This document shows, one piece after another, positions 34,887-44,041 of a stretch of 63,639 nucleotides of DNA; positions within the stretch are counted from its first letter, which is position 1, and every line of letters begins with the position of its first letter. Position numbers and translations under genes: made by a program. The notes under the pieces were generated by a model. The model ran no database searches. It was not told the origin of the DNA and worked only from the letters and a program-made list of their open reading frames with translations. Source of the DNA: DASPJR01 sp035628505. GTDB taxonomy: Bacteria; Planctomycetota; SZUA-567; H5-PLA8. The stretch is from NCBI GenBank assembly GCA_035628505.1, contig DASPJR010000068.1, forward strand, positions 1-63,639, given 5' to 3'.

Positions 34887-35657
34887 ATGCCAATCGTGAA
34901 CGCCAAAGATCTTCTGGCGACCGGAGCTCATTTCGGTCACCGCACCAGCCGCTGGAATCCGAAGATGGAACCGTACATCCTCGGCAAGCGCAACAAGATT
35001 CACATCATCAACCTGCGCGAGACCGTCCGCGGCATCGTCGCGGCCTATCATTACTGCAAGAAGGTCTCGGCTGAAGGCAAGCAGGTCCTGTTCGTCGGCA
35101 CCAAGCGCCAGGCGCGCGAGATCATCACCATCCACGCGCAGCGCTGCGGCATGCCCTACGTCGCTGAACGCTGGCTGGGCGGCACGATGACGAACCTGGC
35201 CACCATCCGCCTGCGCGTGCAGCGCCTGCTGGACCTGGAACAGCTCGACGCGACGGGTGAAATCAACACCTACAGCAAGAAAATGCAGAGTTCGCTGAAC
35301 CGCGAAAAGCGCAAGATCAAGCGCAATCTCGACGGCATCCGCACGATGGACGACCTGCCGGGCGCGCTGTTCATCATTGATCCGAACGTCGAACATAATG
35401 CGGTGATGGAAGCCCGCCGCCTGTCGATCCCGGTCATTGCGATGCTCGACACCGACGCCGATCCGTCGCTGATTGACCTGCCGATTCCGGCCAACGACGA
35501 CGCGATCCGCTCGATCGACCTGGTCGTGTCGAAGATCGCCGACGGCTGCCTGGAAGGCGCCAACCTGCGCAAGACCAACCCGGAGATCGCCAACCGGGCG
35601 CGTCAGCAGCAGGTCGTGCAACAGGCCACGCTTTCAACGCCGGCCGCGACGAAGTAA
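34887..35657 (+). CDS. rpsB: 30S ribosomal protein S2
   Basis: 256 aa. Component of the small subunit near the platform. Typical stretches are LLATGAHFGHRTSRWNPKM, IHIINLRETV, VLFVGTKRQAREII, YVAERWLGGTMTNLATI, DLPGALFIIDPNVEHNAVME, IPVIAMLDTDADP and IPANDDAIRSIDLV. The length is normal. AAAGGAGAG precedes the ATG. It opens the rpsB-tsf-pyrH-frr cluster, the order found in most bacteria. The gap to tsf holds a second promoter. Confidence 0.98.
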   Translation: MPIVNAKDLLATGAHFGHRTSRWNPKMEPYILGKRNKIHIINLRETVRGIVAAYHYCKKVSAEGKQVLFVGTKRQAREIITIHAQRCGMPYVAERWLGGTMTNLATIRLRVQRLLDLEQLDATGEINTYSKKMQSSLNREKRKIKRNLDGIRTMDDLPGALFIIDPNVEHNAVMEARRLSIPVIAMLDTDADPSLIDLPIPANDDAIRSIDLVVSKIADGCLEGANLRKTNPEIANRARQQQVVQQATLSTPAATK

Positions 35658-35670
35658 TCACCCAGCCCCG

Positions 35671-35700
35671 TTGTACACACGGGGGTGCACAACCTATACT
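35671..35700 (+). promoter_or_regulatory. Candidate promoter of tsf
   Basis: TTGTAC (35671-35676), 18-bp spacer, TATACT (35695-35700). A small hairpin (CCCCGT / ACGGGG, 35666-35684) overlaps the -35 region and could end rpsB transcripts. tsf would then have an independent transcript with a leader of about 90 nt. Confidence 0.5.
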
Positions 35701-35793
35701 TGCCAGTGAAGGCCACGGCGCGCGGGGATCATCTGAGACCTCGCGTGCGCCGTGTTCTTCGCGGTAGACGACAATGCGAGGAGATGGAAAAAG

Positions 35794-36672
35794 ATGGCTG
35801 AGATTAATGCTCAAATGGTCGCCAAGCTGCGCGAAAAGACCGGCGCAAAGCTGATGGATTGCAAGAAGGCACTGGTCGAGACGCAGGCCGAGTTCAGCGC
35901 GCAGGGCGAAGAGGCGTGGATCGCCGCCGCGGAGACGTGGCTGCGAAAGAAGAGCCTCTCGGCAGGCGAAAAGATCCAGGGTTCGGCCGAACGCGTCGCG
36001 AAGGAAGGCCTGCTGGGCCATTTCCTCTCCGACGACAAGCGCGTGATCACGGTGGTGGAACTCAGCGCCAACACGGACTTCGTGGCCAAGAACGCCGAAT
36101 TCCTCAAGCTGCTCTCTGATCTGGTCCACCTGGCGCACACCAACAAGATCGATTCAGCCGAAAAGCTAGGCGCGATGCAGATGAACGGGCAGCCTGTGAG
36201 CGAAGTGGTCAAGAGCCTGGCCGGCAAGATCGGCGAGAACATCAGCCTCAAGCGCGTGGTGCGGTTCGATGGTGAAATCGGCTTCTACATCCACCACGAC
36301 AACAAGCAGGGTGCGATCGTTGAGGTTACCGGCATCACGGGCGAGAAGGCGCAGAACCTGGCCAAGGACATCGCCATGCATATCGTCTTCGCCAAGCCCA
36401 GCGCTCTCTCGCGCGACGAGGTCTCACAGGATCTGCTGAAGAAAGAGACCGATATCGCGATGGAGAAGCTGAAAGCCGATCCGAAGAATGCCAACAAGCC
36501 GCCGCAGATCCTGGAAAAGATCGTGGCCGGACAGGTGAACAAGTTCTACTCAACGCTTGTGCTGCCAGACCAGGGCTACTATAAGGACGGCGCCAAGACT
36601 GTGGCACAGATCTTGAAGGAAAACGGCGCCACCGTGAAGCGCTTTGAGCGCTTTGAAGTCGGCGCGATTTAA
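35794..36672 (+). CDS. tsf: Elongation factor Ts
   Basis: 292 aa from the ATG at 35794 (GAGGAG upstream); the product exchanges GDP for GTP on EF-Tu. UBA-like N-terminus MAEINAQMVAKLREKTGAKL, then MDCKKALVET, the core ELSANTDFVAKN (conserved TDFV that contacts EF-Tu), RVVRFDG, HHDNKQGAIVEVTG, and a C-terminal dimerisation part with KENGATVKRFERFEVG. The UBA-like segment carries an insertion (AEFSAQGEEAWIAAAETWLRK) between the third helix and the KG.A motif, more than typical. The body is otherwise complete. Located between rpsB and pyrH as usual. Confidence 0.97.
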   Translation: MAEINAQMVAKLREKTGAKLMDCKKALVETQAEFSAQGEEAWIAAAETWLRKKSLSAGEKIQGSAERVAKEGLLGHFLSDDKRVITVVELSANTDFVAKNAEFLKLLSDLVHLAHTNKIDSAEKLGAMQMNGQPVSEVVKSLAGKIGENISLKRVVRFDGEIGFYIHHDNKQGAIVEVTGITGEKAQNLAKDIAMHIVFAKPSALSRDEVSQDLLKKETDIAMEKLKADPKNANKPPQILEKIVAGQVNKFYSTLVLPDQGYYKDGAKTVAQILKENGATVKRFERFEVGAI

Positions 36673-36677
36673 CTCAA

Positions 36678-36738
36678 TGCTGAGTACTGAGTGATGAACG
36701 CTGAGTAAAACTCGGTGTTCACGACTCAGTACTCAGCA
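36678..36738. repeat. Long hairpin between tsf and pyrH
   Basis: TGCTGAGTACTGAGT (36678-36692) is repeated perfectly inverted at 36724-36738; the 31-nt loop contains a further CTGAGT/ACTC pair. No T run follows, so it is not a classical terminator. It may attenuate or be cut in the tsf-pyrH transcript. It is of a family of ACTCAGTACTCAGCA repeats. Confidence 0.7.
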
Positions 36739-36761
36739 CTCCTCATTCAGGACTTTCTCCT

Positions 36762-37601
36762 ATGCCCAGCGGCAAGCAGAAGAACCCCAACAGCGTCAGC
36801 ACTAAAAAGCCGGTCGCGTCGATCGACATCGATCAGCCGCGAACGCCAAGTGGTTTTTCACCGGCCGTCGATGACGGCCGGCGTCCTGTTTACAAACGGG
36901 TTGTCCTGAAACTATCCGGCGAAATGCTGGGCGGGGAATCGGGCAAGGGCATTGATCCGGCGCAGATCGAAAGCCTGTGCGCACAGGTGTCCGAAGTGCG
37001 GGCGTACGGCGTGGAAGTCGCGGTCGTCATTGGCGGCGGAAACATCATCCGCGGCGATGCGGCCAGCAAGTCCGGCCTGCTGCATCGCGCCACGGCCGAC
37101 TACATGGGCATGCTCGCGACCATCATGAACGCGCTCGCGCTGCAGGACGCGCTGGAAAGCATGGGCGCCGAGACGCGCGTGATGTCGGCGATTAAAGCCG
37201 AAGAAGTCTGCGAGCCCTACATCCGCAGAAAAGCACTGCGCCACCTGGAACTGGGCCGCATCGTCATCCTGGCCGGCGGCACGGGCAACCCGTACTTCAC
37301 GACCGACACCACCGCGGCGTTGCGGGCGATGGAACTAAAGGCCGAAGTGCTGATGAAAGCCACGAAGGTTCCGGGTGTTTTCGATTCCGATCCGATCAAG
37401 AATCCCAATGCGAAGAAGTACGACAAGCTCAGTTACATGCAGGTGCTGCGCGACCGCCTGAACGTGATGGACACCACGGCGATCAGCCTGTGCATGGACA
37501 ATAAGCTGAAGATCATGGTCTTCAGCCTGAAGGAAGCCGGCAATATCCGCCGCGCCGTCCTGGGCGACAACATCGGCACGATCGTTCATACCGACGAATA
37601 G
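36762..37601 (+). CDS. pyrH: UMP kinase
   Basis: 279 aa. Phosphorylates UMP to UDP in pyrimidine synthesis; hexameric, amino-acid kinase fold. Core from residue 44: YKRVVLKLSGEMLGG, VVIGGGNIIRG, DYMGMLATIMNALALQDAL, RVMSAI, VILAGGTGNPYFTTDTTAALRA, KATKVPGVFDSDP, and MDTTAISLC. The first 43 residues (Ser/Pro/Lys-rich) are an extension not usual in the family. No in-frame start nearer the core is evident; CAGGA is 9 bp before the ATG at 36762. A hairpin lies 24 bp upstream. Position in rpsB-tsf-pyrH-frr confirms the call. Confidence 0.95.
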   Translation: MPSGKQKNPNSVSTKKPVASIDIDQPRTPSGFSPAVDDGRRPVYKRVVLKLSGEMLGGESGKGIDPAQIESLCAQVSEVRAYGVEVAVVIGGGNIIRGDAASKSGLLHRATADYMGMLATIMNALALQDALESMGAETRVMSAIKAEEVCEPYIRRKALRHLELGRIVILAGGTGNPYFTTDTTAALRAMELKAEVLMKATKVPGVFDSDPIKNPNAKKYDKLSYMQVLRDRLNVMDTTAISLCMDNKLKIMVFSLKEAGNIRRAVLGDNIGTIVHTDE

Positions 37602-37610
37602 ATAGATTGA

Positions 37611-37645
37611 GTAATTGGCGCCTTGGCGTCTTGGCGGTGTTTTCT
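37611..37645. repeat. CTTGGCG periodic repeat
   Basis: TTGGCGCCTTGGCGTCTTGG then CGGTG; CTTGGCG words at 9-bp spacing, between pyrH and frr. One arm only. Confidence 0.6.
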
Positions 37646-37676
37646 ATGAACCGCGTCGATTGAGAGGGAGCAGGCA

Positions 37677-38243
37677 ATGGACATCGAAGAAATTCTTCTG
37701 GATGCCGAAGAACGCATGATCAAGTCGGTGGCCGATTACGACAGCCACCTGCGGGGCGTCCGTTCTGGCCAAGCCAGCGTTGAAATGGTCGAGCATGTTC
37801 ATGTGGACATCCCGGCCTACGGCGGCGTCGTGCCGCTGAAGTCGGTGGCGATCACGACCAAGGCCGACGCGCGCATGCTGACGATCAAGCCCTTCGACCC
37901 GAAGACGATCAAGGAAATTGAAAAGGGCATCAACGCGGCGAACCTGGGGCTCACCCCCATGAACGACGGCAAAATCATCCGCCTGAATTTCCCGCCGATG
38001 TCCGAAGAGAACCGCAAGAAGGTCATCAAGCTGATCAAGGACCGCCTGGAGCAGCACAAAGTCACGATCCGCAACGTCCGCCACGAGGCGCTCAAGGCGC
38101 TGAAGGAAAACAAGGGCAAGCTGGGCGTGGGTGAAGACGCCGAGAAGAAAGCCGAAGAAGAAGTAAACGACCTGACCAAGAAGTACGAAGGCCAGCTCGA
38201 GGCCCACTTCGAGAAGAAGTCGAAAGAGATCATGACGGTGTGA
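37677..38243 (+). CDS. frr: Ribosome recycling factor
   Basis: 188 aa. Releases the post-termination ribosome with EF-G. Typical motifs: LRGVRSGQASVEMVEHVHVD, YGGVVPLKSVA, ITTKADARMLTIKPFD, IEKGINAANLGLTP, DGKIIRLNFPPMSEENRKK, KLIKDRLEQHKVTIRNVRHEA and VNDLTKKYEGQLEAHFEKKSKEIMTV. The domain order and length are normal. AGAGGGAG is upstream of the ATG. It ends the cluster begun by rpsB. Confidence 0.97.
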   Translation: MDIEEILLDAEERMIKSVADYDSHLRGVRSGQASVEMVEHVHVDIPAYGGVVPLKSVAITTKADARMLTIKPFDPKTIKEIEKGINAANLGLTPMNDGKIIRLNFPPMSEENRKKVIKLIKDRLEQHKVTIRNVRHEALKALKENKGKLGVGEDAEKKAEEEVNDLTKKYEGQLEAHFEKKSKEIMTV

Positions 38244-38466
38244 GCGCTTTCTGACGACAGGCGTTGTATTGGCTCAGCAACCGGTAACATTAGCTAACCG
38301 ATGTGCAGGAGAAGACTCGCTTACGAGCCATCGCCGTAAATTTGGGAATTGATTCTTGAACGGCGGTGCTCGAATCTGGCGGAATACCGCTCGAAGCAGT
38401 GAAGCTTGGCTTACCAAATACAAGCCGCGTCAGGGAGCGAAAAACCGGAAGCCGCAGAGGCTCTTC

Positions 38467-38742
38467 ATGGATAACCAGGTGCTATCCGAACGCGACAAGC
38501 GAGCAATCAAGTACTTCTGCATCATGCTAATGGTAGCGGGTTTCTATTTCTTTCTTCACGGAACGCTTTCACTGCTTGGGCTATTCGGATTCGAACGTCA
38601 CATGATGGCACTGAACGGGGAACCAATCCCAACAGAAAATCAAATGACGCGTGAGGCACTTTCCGGAATAGCTGTCCTGATTGCGTCAACCGCACTATAC
38701 ATCAAAGTTTTCGGTGCTCGTGCCCTGCTTGGGAAAATCTGA
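38467..38742 (+). CDS. Small two-span membrane protein
   Basis: 91 aa from the ATG at 38467 (AGAGG 6 bp upstream). Two hydrophobic segments (YFCIMLMVAGFYFFLHGTLSLLGLF and the GIAVLIASTALYIKVFG stretch) flank a polar loop with acidic residues. Lower GC than its neighbours. No family recognised. It sits 9 bp before tgt on the same strand, so it may be co-transcribed. The 220 bp between frr and this gene hold nothing recognisable. Confidence 0.6.
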   Translation: MDNQVLSERDKRAIKYFCIMLMVAGFYFFLHGTLSLLGLFGFERHMMALNGEPIPTENQMTREALSGIAVLIASTALYIKVFGARALLGKI

Positions 38743-38751
38743 AACTCCTCG

Positions 38752-39882
38752 ATGCTCTCCCTCTCCATCACCCACCACGACGGAATCGCCCGTTCCGGAC
38801 AAGTCACCACCGCTCATGGCACGTTCGACACGCCGGCGTTCATGACCGTCGGGACGCTTGGCGCGCCGAAGGGCGTCACGCCTCTGCAGGTCACCGAACA
38901 CGGCGGACAGGTGCTGCTCATGAACGCCTTTCACCTCGCCTGGCGGCCCGGTGAAGGCCTTGTGCAGGAGATGGGCGGGCTGCATCGCTTCTGCGGCTGG
39001 AACGGTCCCATCCTGACCGATTCGGGCGGCTTTCAGATCTTCTCGCTGCCCGGGCTGCGCAAGATCACAGACGAGGGCGCCCTCTTCGCCAGCGCCGTCG
39101 ACGGTTCACAGCGTCTGTTCTCGCCTGAATCAGTCGTCGACATCTCCCTGGCTCTCGCGCCCGACATGGCGATGGTGCTCGATGAATGCCCGCCCTACCC
39201 GTGCGAGCCGGCGGTGCTGACCAGCGCGGTCGACCGCAGCATCCGCTGGGCTGAGCGCTCCATCAAGCACGCTCAAGCGCGACCGGAAGCCAATCGCCAC
39301 ACGAACTTTTTCGGCATCGTCCAGGGGGGATTCAAAGAAAGCGAGCGGCAGCGTTCGCTGGATGCCACCGCCGCTCTTCCCTTCGCGGGGCTGGCGCTCG
39401 GCGGTTTCTGCGTTGGCGAGACGATCGAAGACACGCATCGGGGCATCACGTACACGGCCCCGCGCATGCCGGCAGAGCGGCCGCGCTACCTGATGGGCAT
39501 GGGGACGCCAGTCGACATTCTGCTGGCGGTCGCGCACGGCGTGGACATGTTCGACTGCACCTTGCCGACGCGTAACGGCCGCAATGGGCTGGCATTCACC
39601 TCGCGCGGGACATTGCGCATCAAAAATGCAAAGCACGCCCGCGATGACGCGCCGCTGGATCCAAGCTGCGGATGCTACACCTGCCGGAACTTCAGCCGCG
39701 GTTTCCTGAGGCATTTATTGCTTGCTCGTGAGATGAACGCGGCTATTTTAACTAGTCTGCATAATCTGGCCTTTTATTTCCATCTCATGCAAGGGATCCG
39801 AGAGGCCATCAAGAACAAGGCGCTGGCGGCGTTTACAGCGTCGTTTATGGCGCAGTGGAACAGCGGTAGCGATACGGAATAA
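38752..39882 (+). CDS. tgt: Queuine tRNA-guanine transglycosylase
   Basis: 376 aa. Replaces G34 in GUN anticodons with a queuine precursor (preQ1). Motifs: ILTDSGGFQIFSL with the catalytic Asp, GIVQGGF, GFCVGETIED-type ALGGFCVGE, RYLMGMGTP, GVDMFDCTLPTRNGRNG (nucleophile Asp in the FDC motif, anticodon-recognition TRNGRNG) and the zinc site CGCYTC...HNL with its partner Cys. Complete. The start codon has a weak ribosome site. It begins the tgt-yajC-secDF cluster common across bacteria. Confidence 0.97.
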   Translation: MLSLSITHHDGIARSGQVTTAHGTFDTPAFMTVGTLGAPKGVTPLQVTEHGGQVLLMNAFHLAWRPGEGLVQEMGGLHRFCGWNGPILTDSGGFQIFSLPGLRKITDEGALFASAVDGSQRLFSPESVVDISLALAPDMAMVLDECPPYPCEPAVLTSAVDRSIRWAERSIKHAQARPEANRHTNFFGIVQGGFKESERQRSLDATAALPFAGLALGGFCVGETIEDTHRGITYTAPRMPAERPRYLMGMGTPVDILLAVAHGVDMFDCTLPTRNGRNGLAFTSRGTLRIKNAKHARDDAPLDPSCGCYTCRNFSRGFLRHLLLAREMNAAILTSLHNLAFYFHLMQGIREAIKNKALAAFTASFMAQWNSGSDTE

Positions 39883-39914
39883 GCAGTACCGTTCAGCAGA
39901 AAAGGAATTCGACT

Positions 39915-40271
39915 TTGGCAGAACAGGCAACGACAGCACAGCCCGCGCCGCAGGGCGCACCTTCCGGCCCTCCTCCGCCCGATCCATTCCCGCAGATGCT
40001 GATCATGATCGTGGGCATGGCCATGTTCATGTATTTCCTGGTCATCCGGCCGCAGAAGAAGGAACAGCAGAAAAAAGAAGCGATGCTCAGTAAGCTGAAG
40101 GCGAAGGACGAAGTCGTTACCTTTACCGGTATCTACGGGCAGATCGTCGACATTAAGGGCGATGACGTCATTCTGCTGGTGGACCCAAAGAAAGACGTTA
40201 AAATGCGTTTCCGGCGCAGCGCCATTGACGGAATCGTCGGCGGCGAGGCGGCGGCAGAAGAGAAAAAGTAA
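39915..40271 (+). CDS. yajC: Preprotein translocase subunit YajC
   Basis: 118 aa with a TTG start (AAAGGA upstream). Single membrane span (MLIMIVGMAMFMYFLVI) with the conserved RPQKKEQQKKEAMLSKLK after it, then a beta domain (DEVVTFTGIYGQIVDIKGDDV) and an acidic tail. The Pro/Gly-rich leader before the span is longer than in E. coli. It accompanies SecDF in the holotranslocon. The stop overlaps the next start by one base (TAATG), so the two are coupled. Confidence 0.93.
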   Translation: MAEQATTAQPAPQGAPSGPPPPDPFPQMLIMIVGMAMFMYFLVIRPQKKEQQKKEAMLSKLKAKDEVVTFTGIYGQIVDIKGDDVILLVDPKKDVKMRFRRSAIDGIVGGEAAAEEKK

Positions 40272-40762
40272 TGCGTTTGGCAGCAGCAGAATTAAAGCGA
40301 TTGCAGTTCCGTGGCGCGTCGGCGCCTGCGGTGCTTTGCGCCCTGCTCGTGCTGCTCGCCGCCGCGGGTGTGCCGCTCTCGCAGCTCTGCCGCGTGGCGG
40401 AAGTGACCGAAGCGCGGGACAACGCTCCAACGCAGTACCGGCTGGTCCTGGCCGGCGCCTTTGCTGAAGTCCAGCCTGCACAAGCCGCCTCAGAAGAAGA
40501 ATCCAAGCCCGCCGACGCTTCTCCGAATGGTAACGAAGACCAGCAGAAAAAAGATGATGCGCCCAGGCTGCTGAAGCTATTGGCCGAACACTGGGAATCC
40601 GCGTCACGTATTCAGTCGTTTGTCTCGCTCGTGGCACAGCCGCTATCTCCGGCTGCCAGCGAACCTGATGGCCGCGCCCCACCTGCCGAATTTGTACGCG
40701 TCTTCGATTCCGTCTTCGATCCACCTCAGCCGCCCGCGCGCGGCCCGCCCGGCCTTTCTTAA
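40271..40762 (+). CDS. Unknown protein between yajC and secDF
   Basis: 163 aa. Starts on the last base of the yajC stop (TAATG). One hydrophobic segment near the N-terminus (APAVLCALLVLLAAAGVPLS), preceded by basic residues, which could be a membrane anchor or signal peptide. The remainder is Ala/Pro/Glu-rich, low in predicted structure, with Pro-rich ends (PPQPPARGPPGLS). No family is recognised. Its coupling with yajC and the place in front of secDF suggest a translocon-associated role. Confidence 0.65.
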   Translation: MRLAAAELKRLQFRGASAPAVLCALLVLLAAAGVPLSQLCRVAEVTEARDNAPTQYRLVLAGAFAEVQPAQAASEEESKPADASPNGNEDQQKKDDAPRLLKLLAEHWESASRIQSFVSLVAQPLSPAASEPDGRAPPAEFVRVFDSVFDPPQPPARGPPGLS

Positions 40763-40867
40763 AAACCTCTTCTGCCGATTGGTGTGAAGCTGCTGCGCGG
40801 TCGCCGCGGCTTGAGCCATTCGTAAAACGCTTTCGTGTCATTCGTCAATTGTTTAGGAGAAATACTC

Positions 40868-43840
40868 ATGGCAGGTGCAATCACGACGCTGATGCCTGCA
40901 GCCCTGGCGTTGTTCACGCTGGCGCTGGCTGTATTCGGCGGTTTGTCATACGGATTTTACAATTTTGGCGCTTCGTGGACCGGGCTGGCGTTCTTCGGAG
41001 CTCTGGTGGCGTCGCTGTTCATTCTCTCCAGCTCGCTAAAGAACTTCTTCGGAAAGTTCAGCGGGCGCATGATGTTCGCGTTCTGGATCATCGGGCTTCT
41101 AGGCGCCTATTTCGTCTTCCTGTTCCAGAACGGCAAGTATCCGATGGGCATCGACCTGGCCGGCGGATCCGAGCTCATTTACCGGCTCGATTACACGCAA
41201 GCCAACATCAACATCGAAAAGACTCAGGAATCCCTGAACGCCGCAAAGGCAAAGGATCCTGAATCGAAAGAGACCCGGCAGCTGCAGGAACAGGTGATGA
41301 TGATGGAGCAGAACAAGAACACTGCTCCGGACAAGGCGGCCGAAGTCGTCCGCCGCCGCATCGATCCCACCGGCACGAAGGGCATTCCGGTGACGACCTA
41401 CGGCAGCGACAAGCAGCGCCTGCGCATCCAACTTCCGCGCGCCACGCCGGAAGAAGTCAATAACATCAAGAAGGCCATCGAGACGCAGGGCCGCTTGACC
41501 TTCCACATCGTGACCGACAATCAGCAGATCAAGGATGAAGTGCTGGCCAGTCCCACCGGCCTCTCCAAGGACGGCCAGTACATCAAGAAGGAAATCCGCA
41601 AAAAGAAACAGTTCAGCGACAAGCCCGAAGACGCCGACGTTACGCCGGTCGTCATTCATCGCGTGCCGGGCATGGACGGTTCGAAGATCACTTACGCGAC
41701 CGCCAGCCACAGCCAGGAAGGCATCGGTTACGAAATCAACGTTACCTTCAACCCCGCGGGCGCGGTTGAATTCGGGCAGCTGACGGAAGCGAACAAGAAA
41801 AAGCAGATGGCCATCATGCTCGACGGCGTCGTCCATTCCGCGCCGGTGATTCAGGAGGCTATTTACGAGCGCTGCCGCATCAGCGGAAATTTCTCGCAGA
41901 AGGAAGCCGAGGAGCTTGCGGGCATCCTGCAGGCCGGATCGCTGCCGGCGGAGGTGAAATACGAAAATGAATTCACTGTCGGACCGACGCTCGGCGCCGA
42001 GCAGATCGAGAGCGGCATGCTCGCCACGGCCATCGGCACAGTTGCCGTGATCAGCTTCATGCTGATCTACTACCGCCTCTCGGGCCTGATCGCCAGCCTC
42101 TGTACGATCCTGACCGTCATTACGCTGATGGGGGCGATGGGTTTCTTCAAAGCGACTCTCACCCTGCCGGGCATCGCGGGTATTGTGCTGACGCTCGGTA
42201 TGGCCGTTGACGCGAACGTGCTCATTCTGGAGCGCATGCGTGAAGAGCTCGAACGCGGCCGCACCGTGCGACTGGCGGTCACTCAAGGCTTCGACCGGGC
42301 ATTCCTGACGATCATCGATTGTCAGCTCACGACGGTGATTTCCGGCGTAATCCTTTATTACCTCGGAACCGGCCCGGTACGCGGCTTTGCGGTGTCGCTG
42401 ACCATGGGTATTCTCATCACGCTGTTCTGCAACTTGTGGCTCAACTGGATCATCATGGAGTGGCTGGTGAGCCGTGACGCGATCGACAAGATCAACATGA
42501 TGCAGCTGTTCTCCAAGAGCAATTTCGACTTCATGAAGTACCGCAAGCCCGCCATGGTGTTCACGGGTGCAACAGCGCTCCTCTCGCTGGTTCTGGTCTT
42601 CAGTGGAAAGGATCTGTATGACGTGGACTTCACCGGCGGCACGCTGATGCAGTTCAACTTCGCGCCCGGGAAAGCAAAGAGCGACGAAGAAGTGAAGAAC
42701 AAGATCCGCACCGAGCTTCTTCCATCCGTGGAAAAGAAGGCGGCGGACGCACTGGCAAAGCTGGAAAAGAAGAATATCGACATCAGCACGCAATCCTTCG
42801 GCAGTGCAGACGAGAAGGGCAACTATCGCAGCTTCACGATTACCACCCAGATTACGGACACGGGCATCGTCGAGCTGATCAGCAAGGAATTGATGGAGGT
42901 ATTCAAAGCTGATCTCGAGCCGCCGGCGGTCGTAGCGACGGACTCATCCATATTGGTTCGATTCGACAAGAATCCGGGGGTCACGAGTGAAGTTGTGACC
43001 AAGCGCCTCAACGATGCCAAGCTCGAGAGCGCCAAGGAGCTGGCCAACCGCGAGATCTCGAACGCACTGACCGAAGTGCGGGTCGGAAAAATTGAAGACA
43101 AGGGCACGTACCTGGAGGCAGAACTGACCGGTCTTCCCACGGTTCCCGAGCAGCGTGGGAAAGTGATCGCGGCGATCGAATCTGCCCGCCTGGAGGACCG
43201 AGCCGGCGGCCCGATCAGCCGCAAAAACAGCTTCGGGGCGCAGGTGGCAGGCGAAATGTTCCGTGACGCGATCCTTGCGCTGATCATGGCGAACCTGGGC
43301 GTCTTTATCTATCTCTGGTTCCGCTTCGAGTTCTCCGGCGCGTGGGGCTTCGGTGCGATCCTGGCGCTTATCCATGATACACTTGTGGCAGCCGGTGGAG
43401 TCGCTCTTGCGAATATGCTCGGCTTCCCCATCAAAATCGACCTGAACATCGTGGCCGCCCTGCTGACGATCATCGGCTTCTCGGTCAATGATACGATCGT
43501 GACTTTCGACCGTATCCGCGAAGTGAAGGCCGCACACCCGACACGGCAATATGAGGACATTGTCAACGAAGCCGTGAATGCAACCCTGAGCCGCACGATT
43601 CTTACTGCGGCGACGGTGATCTGTGCCGTTTTGAGTCTGCTGATTTTCGGCGGACCGACGATTAAAGGTCTGGCCTGGACGCTGCTGGTCGGCTTCACGG
43701 TCGGAATGTACAGCTCCGTGTTCATCGCTTCTCCTCTGATGATCTGGTGGTACCGGCGCTTCGGCAGCTCCGCCCAGGCACCGGCTCCGGCAGCACCCAA
43801 GCAGGTAAAGGGTGATGCTCCGGCCGGCGCGCAAATCTAA
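40868..43840 (+). CDS. secDF: SecD-SecF fusion protein export subunit
   Basis: 990 aa from the ATG at 40868 (AGGAG upstream). N-terminal SecD half: membrane spans, periplasmic P1 region with MGIDLAGGSELIYRLDY, KNTAPDKAAEVVRRRIDPTG, and RNGLPAEVKYENEFTVGPTLGAEQIE-like LPAEVKYENEFTVGPTLG, and GMAVDANVLILERMREEL. C-terminal SecF half: DVDFTGGTLMQFNF, FRFEFSGAWGFGAILALIHDT and FSVNDTIVTFDRIRE. About twelve spans. The two halves use proton motive force to pull substrates out of the channel. The fused form is found in PVC members, some Firmicutes and others. A long charged insertion (about 85-150) precedes the P1 core. It ends the tgt-yajC cluster; a terminator follows. Confidence 0.95.
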   Translation: MAGAITTLMPAALALFTLALAVFGGLSYGFYNFGASWTGLAFFGALVASLFILSSSLKNFFGKFSGRMMFAFWIIGLLGAYFVFLFQNGKYPMGIDLAGGSELIYRLDYTQANINIEKTQESLNAAKAKDPESKETRQLQEQVMMMEQNKNTAPDKAAEVVRRRIDPTGTKGIPVTTYGSDKQRLRIQLPRATPEEVNNIKKAIETQGRLTFHIVTDNQQIKDEVLASPTGLSKDGQYIKKEIRKKKQFSDKPEDADVTPVVIHRVPGMDGSKITYATASHSQEGIGYEINVTFNPAGAVEFGQLTEANKKKQMAIMLDGVVHSAPVIQEAIYERCRISGNFSQKEAEELAGILQAGSLPAEVKYENEFTVGPTLGAEQIESGMLATAIGTVAVISFMLIYYRLSGLIASLCTILTVITLMGAMGFFKATLTLPGIAGIVLTLGMAVDANVLILERMREELERGRTVRLAVTQGFDRAFLTIIDCQLTTVISGVILYYLGTGPVRGFAVSLTMGILITLFCNLWLNWIIMEWLVSRDAIDKINMMQLFSKSNFDFMKYRKPAMVFTGATALLSLVLVFSGKDLYDVDFTGGTLMQFNFAPGKAKSDEEVKNKIRTELLPSVEKKAADALAKLEKKNIDISTQSFGSADEKGNYRSFTITTQITDTGIVELISKELMEVFKADLEPPAVVATDSSILVRFDKNPGVTSEVVTKRLNDAKLESAKELANREISNALTEVRVGKIEDKGTYLEAELTGLPTVPEQRGKVIAAIESARLEDRAGGPISRKNSFGAQVAGEMFRDAILALIMANLGVFIYLWFRFEFSGAWGFGAILALIHDTLVAAGGVALANMLGFPIKIDLNIVAALLTIIGFSVNDTIVTFDRIREVKAAHPTRQYEDIVNEAVNATLSRTILTAATVICAVLSLLIFGGPTIKGLAWTLLVGFTVGMYSSVFIASPLMIWWYRRFGSSAQAPAPAAPKQVKGDAPAGAQI

Positions 43841-43869
43841 AAGCGCGCACGGAAGTGAAACCGTTCGAC

Positions 43870-43906
43870 GGAGGCGGGCCTGCAGCAAAGGCCCGCCTCC
43901 TGCTTT
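43870..43906 (+). terminator. Intrinsic terminator-like hairpin after secDF
   Basis: A perfect 12-bp stem, GGAGGCGGGCCT (43870-43881) with AGGCCCGCCTCC (43889-43900), 7-nt loop, then TGCTTTG. The stem is very stable but the T run is poor. Confidence 0.75.
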
Positions 43907-44041
43907 GTGTGCCCGCCGCACGCATAAATATCTTTTGGTGTGCGGGGTATGAAAAAGAAATTCAAGGTGACGTGACGGGCAGCGTCGTTAAGGTATTATG
44001 CTCCCAGTTTAAAGCGGTTCTACAGGACGAGGCAGAAGCGA

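Noticed and set aside
35752..35793. Longer start for tsf
   Set aside because: The ATG at 35794 has GAGGAG upstream and the normal family N-terminus.
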